Source of the DNA: an uncultured Clostridia bacterium
GTDB lineage: Bacteria > Bacillota > Clostridia > TANB77 > CAG-508
Reading direction: 5' to 3'
Assembly: GCA_947632185.1 (NCBI GenBank)
Contig: CANROH010000006.1
Coordinates: forward strand, 1 to 47,385
DNA length: 47,385 nucleotides
Shown: positions 44,261-47,385 of the stretch, piece after piece
Position numbering within the stretch: position 1 is the first letter of the stretch
How the letters are laid out: each line of letters opens with the position of its first letter
Position numbers and translations under genes: made by a program
The notes under the pieces: model-generated
Seen by the model: only the letters and a program-made list of their open reading frames with translations
What the model was told of the DNA's origin: nothing
Databases searched by the model: none

Positions 44261-45238
44261 TTATTTTGTTTTTTTACTTAATTTTATTATTCCTATTGCA
44301 GATATAAATGTTATTAATAATATGTATGGAATTAAATCTTTATTACCAGTTTTTGGTGTATTATCCTTTTCTTCTAGAATAGGTGCTGGTTGTCCACCAG
44401 AATTTCCAGCAGGTGCAGTAGGTGTAACAGGTGTTTTTGAATTAATATAAGCTACTATTGTAACTGCATCTTCATTTATTACATCTTCACTTTCTGGATC
44501 AAACTTATTTGATACATAATCTTTAATTTTTGAAGCATCAAATGAATAATTTGCTTCATTAAATTTATAAAATTCAACAAAATCAGCTTTCTTAGAATAA
44601 GAATCAAAAATTTCTTTTTCACTAGCTGTTAAACCATCTTTTAAACTTTTTCCTTTTTCAATAGTAAAAGTATTGCTAGAAGTCTTTTTTGAATCATAAA
44701 CATATATTTTTGACATTGAACTACTACTATCTTTTAATTGGAAATTTGCAAAATTTGCATCACTTGCATCAATTGTTATTGTAATTGTTTGTTCATCAGC
44801 ACTATTATCCCAATTAAACTTTACTTCATACACCGTAAATGTAGTATTCTTATTTTTAGATAATATGTCATCATCTATATAAGCCCATAAATTAATATAA
44901 TCATCATCATCTTTATAAGTTGCAAAAGAATTAGAAGCTGACCAATCTTCTCCATATTGTTTTCTTGTAAAAGTTGCTTCACCAGCAGATGTAGGTTTTG
45001 TTACTTTTATTCCTATCCACCATCCATTTTTGTATCTACCTTCACCTGCTTTTGCCCATTCAAGATTTAAAGATGAATATTTTACTACTATATTTTTTCC
45101 TTCATCACTAGATGTTATTTCAGGAGAACCACTTATTTGAGTAACGGTTCCATAGTCTGAGCTGTCAGCATTTACTACGCAATTAAAGCTAGCAATAAAT
45201 AAAATCATAATTCCTAATAATATAACTAATTTTTTCAT
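44261..45238 (-). CDS. Cell-wall-anchored surface protein, TPKTG sorting signal, copy 2
   Basis: This 325-residue secreted protein is a paralog of the 43046 protein. Its signal peptide ends near NCVVNADSS. The aromatic-rich domain has GWWIGIKVTKPT and DYINLWAYIDDD, aligning with GYWIGYKIEAP and NYWLNAWTYVDP of copy 1. The second region has SFDASKIKDYVSNKFDP and VTIVAYINSKTP. The C-terminus is DNTPKTG, a hydrophobic run and KKTK. The linker is shorter and lacks the Pro-Ala repeat. It has a near-consensus promoter and is likely well expressed. No sortase gene is in the window. Confidence 0.87.
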   Translation of the reverse strand: MKKLVILLGIMILFIASFNCVVNADSSDYGTVTQISGSPEITSSDEGKNIVVKYSSLNLEWAKAGEGRYKNGWWIGIKVTKPTSAGEATFTRKQYGEDWSASNSFATYKDDDDYINLWAYIDDDILSKNKNTTFTVYEVKFNWDNSADEQTITITIDASDANFANFQLKDSSSSMSKIYVYDSKKTSSNTFTIEKGKSLKDGLTASEKEIFDSYSKKADFVEFYKFNEANYSFDASKIKDYVSNKFDPESEDVINEDAVTIVAYINSKTPVTPTAPAGNSGGQPAPILEEKDNTPKTGNKDLIPYILLITFISAIGIIKLSKKTK

Positions 45239-45304
45239 TCTTTCGTATTTCCTTTCAATTAATATTTTACATAATTTTTTTACATTTAATTATATAACAA
45301 CTTA

Positions 45305-45333
45305 ATTTTACCTATAATAAATTTTATTGTCAA
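45305..45333 (-). promoter_or_regulatory. Promoter of surface-protein copy 2
   Basis: Consensus TTGACA (45328-45333), 17 bases, TAAAAT (45305-45310) on the minus strand, giving a leader of about 60 bases before the ATG at 45238 with AAAGGA as ribosome site. Confidence 0.72.
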
Positions 45334-45381
45334 TTATTTTATTGCTTTTTTCTATATTCTATTCATTTTTTATTTATAAAT

Positions 45382-46353
45382 TTAACTCAATTTATTTTTT
45401 ATTTTAAATAATATCCTTGCTATTACTGGAATATTTAAAATGACAAAATTTTGTATTTTATAATTAAAATTTTCATATTTATAAAGTTTAAAAAATAGTT
45501 TCCATTTTTTAAAGTTTATATTTTTCTTTTTTTCTAACATATTATAATATTCTAATGCCTCTTTATTTAGAATTTTTATGTTATTATCAACAAATTTGTT
45601 TTCATTTTGAATAAAAACTTCAAAATGTTCTTTTTTTACATCAATAAATAATTGCCTTATTTCATCTATACTTTTTAATTCACTTGACTTCTTTTTAGAA
45701 CCAACTTTATTATTCTTATGCTGTCTATATCTTATTAAAGGTTCCTCTATATAACTTATTTTTCCATCTTGACTTATTATTAATGTAATCCAATAATCAT
45801 GTAAAACATATTTACTTGTATTAGGTAAAGGTAAAAATTTTTTTATAAGTTCTTTTTTGGAAATTATTGTACAACCAGTAACAAAATTGTTCAAATACAA
45901 ACTTTCAAAATTATTATATTTCTTAATTTTTTTATAAAATCCTTTTAATTTCCAATAAGAATCATATTTAACTTTCAGATTTTCATCAACAACTTCTAGA
46001 TCTGAATATACTAAATCACTATCACTTTCTTCAATTTTTTTTACAGACTTTTCTATTTTAAATTCTTTCCATATATCATCTTGATCTGAAAACATATAAT
46101 ATTTATTTTCTACTTTATTAAGTAAAAATTCAAAATTTCTTATTACTCCAAGATTATTTTTTTGAAAAAACAATTCTATTCTATTATCTTTGTTTTTATA
46201 TTCTTCTAATATATTTCTAGTTTTATCTGTAGAACAATCATCAGAAATTAATAATCTAAAATTATTATAAGTTTGATTTAAAATGCTATCTAATTGATCT
46301 TTTAAGTATTTTTCTCCATTATATGTTGCAAGTAATATATCTATTTTTTCCAC
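45382..46353 (-). CDS. GT2 glycosyltransferase (DQDD type)
   Basis: This 323-residue GT-A enzyme begins ILLATYNGEKYLKDQLDSIL, with ISDDCSTDKT, KNNLGVIRNFEFLL, the metal motif SDQDDIW and catalytic-type HDYW, then YRQHKNN. It is a relative of the 31419 enzyme, and both resemble rhamnosyltransferases of rhamnan-type loci. It has its own promoter, nearly identical in sequence to that of the main glycan operon, and is separated from that operon by the two surface-protein genes. The sugar is unknown. Confidence 0.9.
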   Translation of the reverse strand: MEKIDILLATYNGEKYLKDQLDSILNQTYNNFRLLISDDCSTDKTRNILEEYKNKDNRIELFFQKNNLGVIRNFEFLLNKVENKYYMFSDQDDIWKEFKIEKSVKKIEESDSDLVYSDLEVVDENLKVKYDSYWKLKGFYKKIKKYNNFESLYLNNFVTGCTIISKKELIKKFLPLPNTSKYVLHDYWITLIISQDGKISYIEEPLIRYRQHKNNKVGSKKKSSELKSIDEIRQLFIDVKKEHFEVFIQNENKFVDNNIKILNKEALEYYNMLEKKKNINFKKWKLFFKLYKYENFNYKIQNFVILNIPVIARILFKIKNKLS

Positions 46354-46397
46354 TTAATATTTAAACCTTTCTACTTATAATCATCAAATTTGTGATA

Positions 46398-46426
46398 AGT
46401 ATATCATTATAAATTTTAAATATCAA
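46398..46426 (-). promoter_or_regulatory. Promoter of the GT2 gene at 45382
   Basis: TTGATA (46421-46426), 17 bases, TATACT (46398-46403) on the minus strand. It shares TTGATATTTA, TATAATGATATA and a following ATCA with the promoter at 42785-42813. Confidence 0.68.
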
Positions 46427-46453
46427 CAACTTATTTGTGACTTATTTGTAAAT

Positions 46454-47323
46454 TTATAAATACAATATATAATATATAAAAGCAATATATAGTATTCCAA
46501 GTATTATAATAAATTTATCTTTTAATAATATATCAACTGGATTTCCCTCGTTCTCAACATTTTCAATATTAAGACTATATTTCATTGCCAAAAGCATGAC
46601 AATAGGTACTGTCCAAATCATTAAAACATTTCCATAGTTCATTGCCCACAACGAATAAAATGTAATGCCTAAAGCCATACAAACATGCATATTCTTGTCC
46701 AAAAAGTCTTTAGTATAATACTTTAAAACACCTCTAGTTTCTTTTCCATCATATTTTATAATTTCATTTCGTCTTTTAGCTAAACCTAAATAAAATGAAA
46801 TTGAAATTACTGTTAAATATAACCAACTTGAAACTTCTACACCAACGATAACTCCTCCAAATAAAACTCTTATTAAAAATCCTGATACAAGAATTGCAAT
46901 ATCTATTATTGGTTTATTTTTTAATCCAAAACTATACGCAATATTTAATACCAAATATAAAAATAGATAAAAAATGGCTATCATAAAGTTAATATTAGAA
47001 TCTACATATAAACAGTAAAAAGTAATAATTGTAATAGAAGCAATAATATTAAATATTGCTATCACACTTGCTTTTAAAACTGTTATCTCTCCACTAGCAA
47101 TTGGTCTATTCTTTTTTATAGGATGCCTCTGATCATTTTTTATATCTTTAATATCATTTATAATATACACTGCAGATGATAGTAGACAAAAGGCGATAAA
47201 ACCTATAATAGCTCCAAACATCTTTTTAGCATCTAATAAGTTTTTACTAAAAAATAGCGGTATAAAAACTAAAAAATTTTTTATGTAATGTTTTACTCTT
47301 AAAAGATTTAAATATTTTTTCAT
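46454..47323 (-). CDS. UbiA-family decaprenyl-phosphate phosphoribosyltransferase-like protein
   Basis: It is likely to transfer phosphoribose from PRPP to polyprenyl phosphate, the first step to polyprenyl-phosphoryl ribose or arabinose in mycobacteria. The 289 residues have about nine membrane spans. The first catalytic motif reads YIINDIKDIKNDQRHPIKK followed by NRPIASG, which resembles the mycobacterial enzyme (NDVRDVEADREHP...RPIAAG) more than menaquinone or heme prenyltransferases. RVLFGG and GLAKRRNE, typical of this branch, also occur. AAAGGAG precedes the ATG at 47323. None of the later epimerase (DprE1/DprE2) or phosphatase genes is in the window. Its product could be a donor for the GT-C proteins here. 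Confidence 0.88.
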   Translation of the reverse strand: MKKYLNLLRVKHYIKNFLVFIPLFFSKNLLDAKKMFGAIIGFIAFCLLSSAVYIINDIKDIKNDQRHPIKKNRPIASGEITVLKASVIAIFNIIASITIITFYCLYVDSNINFMIAIFYLFLYLVLNIAYSFGLKNKPIIDIAILVSGFLIRVLFGGVIVGVEVSSWLYLTVISISFYLGLAKRRNEIIKYDGKETRGVLKYYTKDFLDKNMHVCMALGITFYSLWAMNYGNVLMIWTVPIVMLLAMKYSLNIENVENEGNPVDILLKDKFIIILGILYIAFIYYILYL

Positions 47324-47385
47324 TTAATTTCTCCTTTCATCTAATATTATTTATAAAATAGTTAAAAATTTTGTTATATCAAAAA

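Noticed and set aside
25106..47323. The glycan locus as a prophage or mobile island
   Set aside because: No integrase, transposase, attachment repeat or tRNA edge was seen; base composition is like the rest of the window.

Overview
The window is strongly AT-rich DNA with short intergenic gaps, clear AGGAGG-type ribosome sites and sigma-A-type promoters. The gene content (rlmN-stp-prkC with PASTA repeats, RqcH, pta-ackA, sortase-type surface proteins) fits a low-GC Gram-positive fermenter, most likely an uncultured gut-type Clostridia. No tRNA, rRNA, CRISPR array, prophage or insertion sequence was seen. Almost everything is on the minus strand; the exceptions are two genes at 7.5-10 kb.

1-11 kb is mostly housekeeping: the 5' two thirds of asnB (cut by the window edge), an operon miaB / unknown helical-repeat protein / mutS, pgi, a divergent orphan gene with its own promoter and terminator, rqcH, and a first acetate kinase gene. 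11-17 kb holds four genes for polytopic GT-C-like membrane proteins and an accessory membrane protein, ending in that ackA. This block lies between two ackA copies; the second belongs to an ordinary pta-ackA operon (17.4-19.6 kb). 19.6-25 kb carries nth, rpe and the rlmN-stp-prkC signalling operon, in which the usual rsgA is absent.

25-47 kb is a large cell-surface glycopolymer locus. It encodes a decaprenyl-phosphate phosphoribosyltransferase-like UbiA protein, a GtrB-type polyprenyl-phosphate sugar synthase with a GtrA-type membrane partner, seven GT2 glycosyltransferase genes counting GtrB (one a pseudogene with two frameshifts), a WbdD-like methyltransferase/kinase-like/coiled-coil protein, a Wzx-type flippase, three more large GT-C-like membrane proteins, and two paralogous cell-wall-anchored proteins with TPKTG sorting signals. 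A roughly 55-bp relic of an ABC exporter ATPase lies just upstream of the WbdD-like gene.

The likely logic is this. Cytoplasmic GT2 enzymes build a lipid-linked glycan, which the flippase exports. UbiA and GtrB make single-sugar polyprenyl-phosphate donors, and these feed a set of extracytoplasmic GT-C enzymes that decorate the polymer. The most unusual content is that GT-C set: a three-member family with an invariant D-x3-HY and MQTGAYIN signature, a two-member family with an R-x-I-R-x-D-E signature, and a DUF6056-like protein, split between the main locus and the ackA-flanked satellite. All assignments come from reading the sequence; no database search was run.
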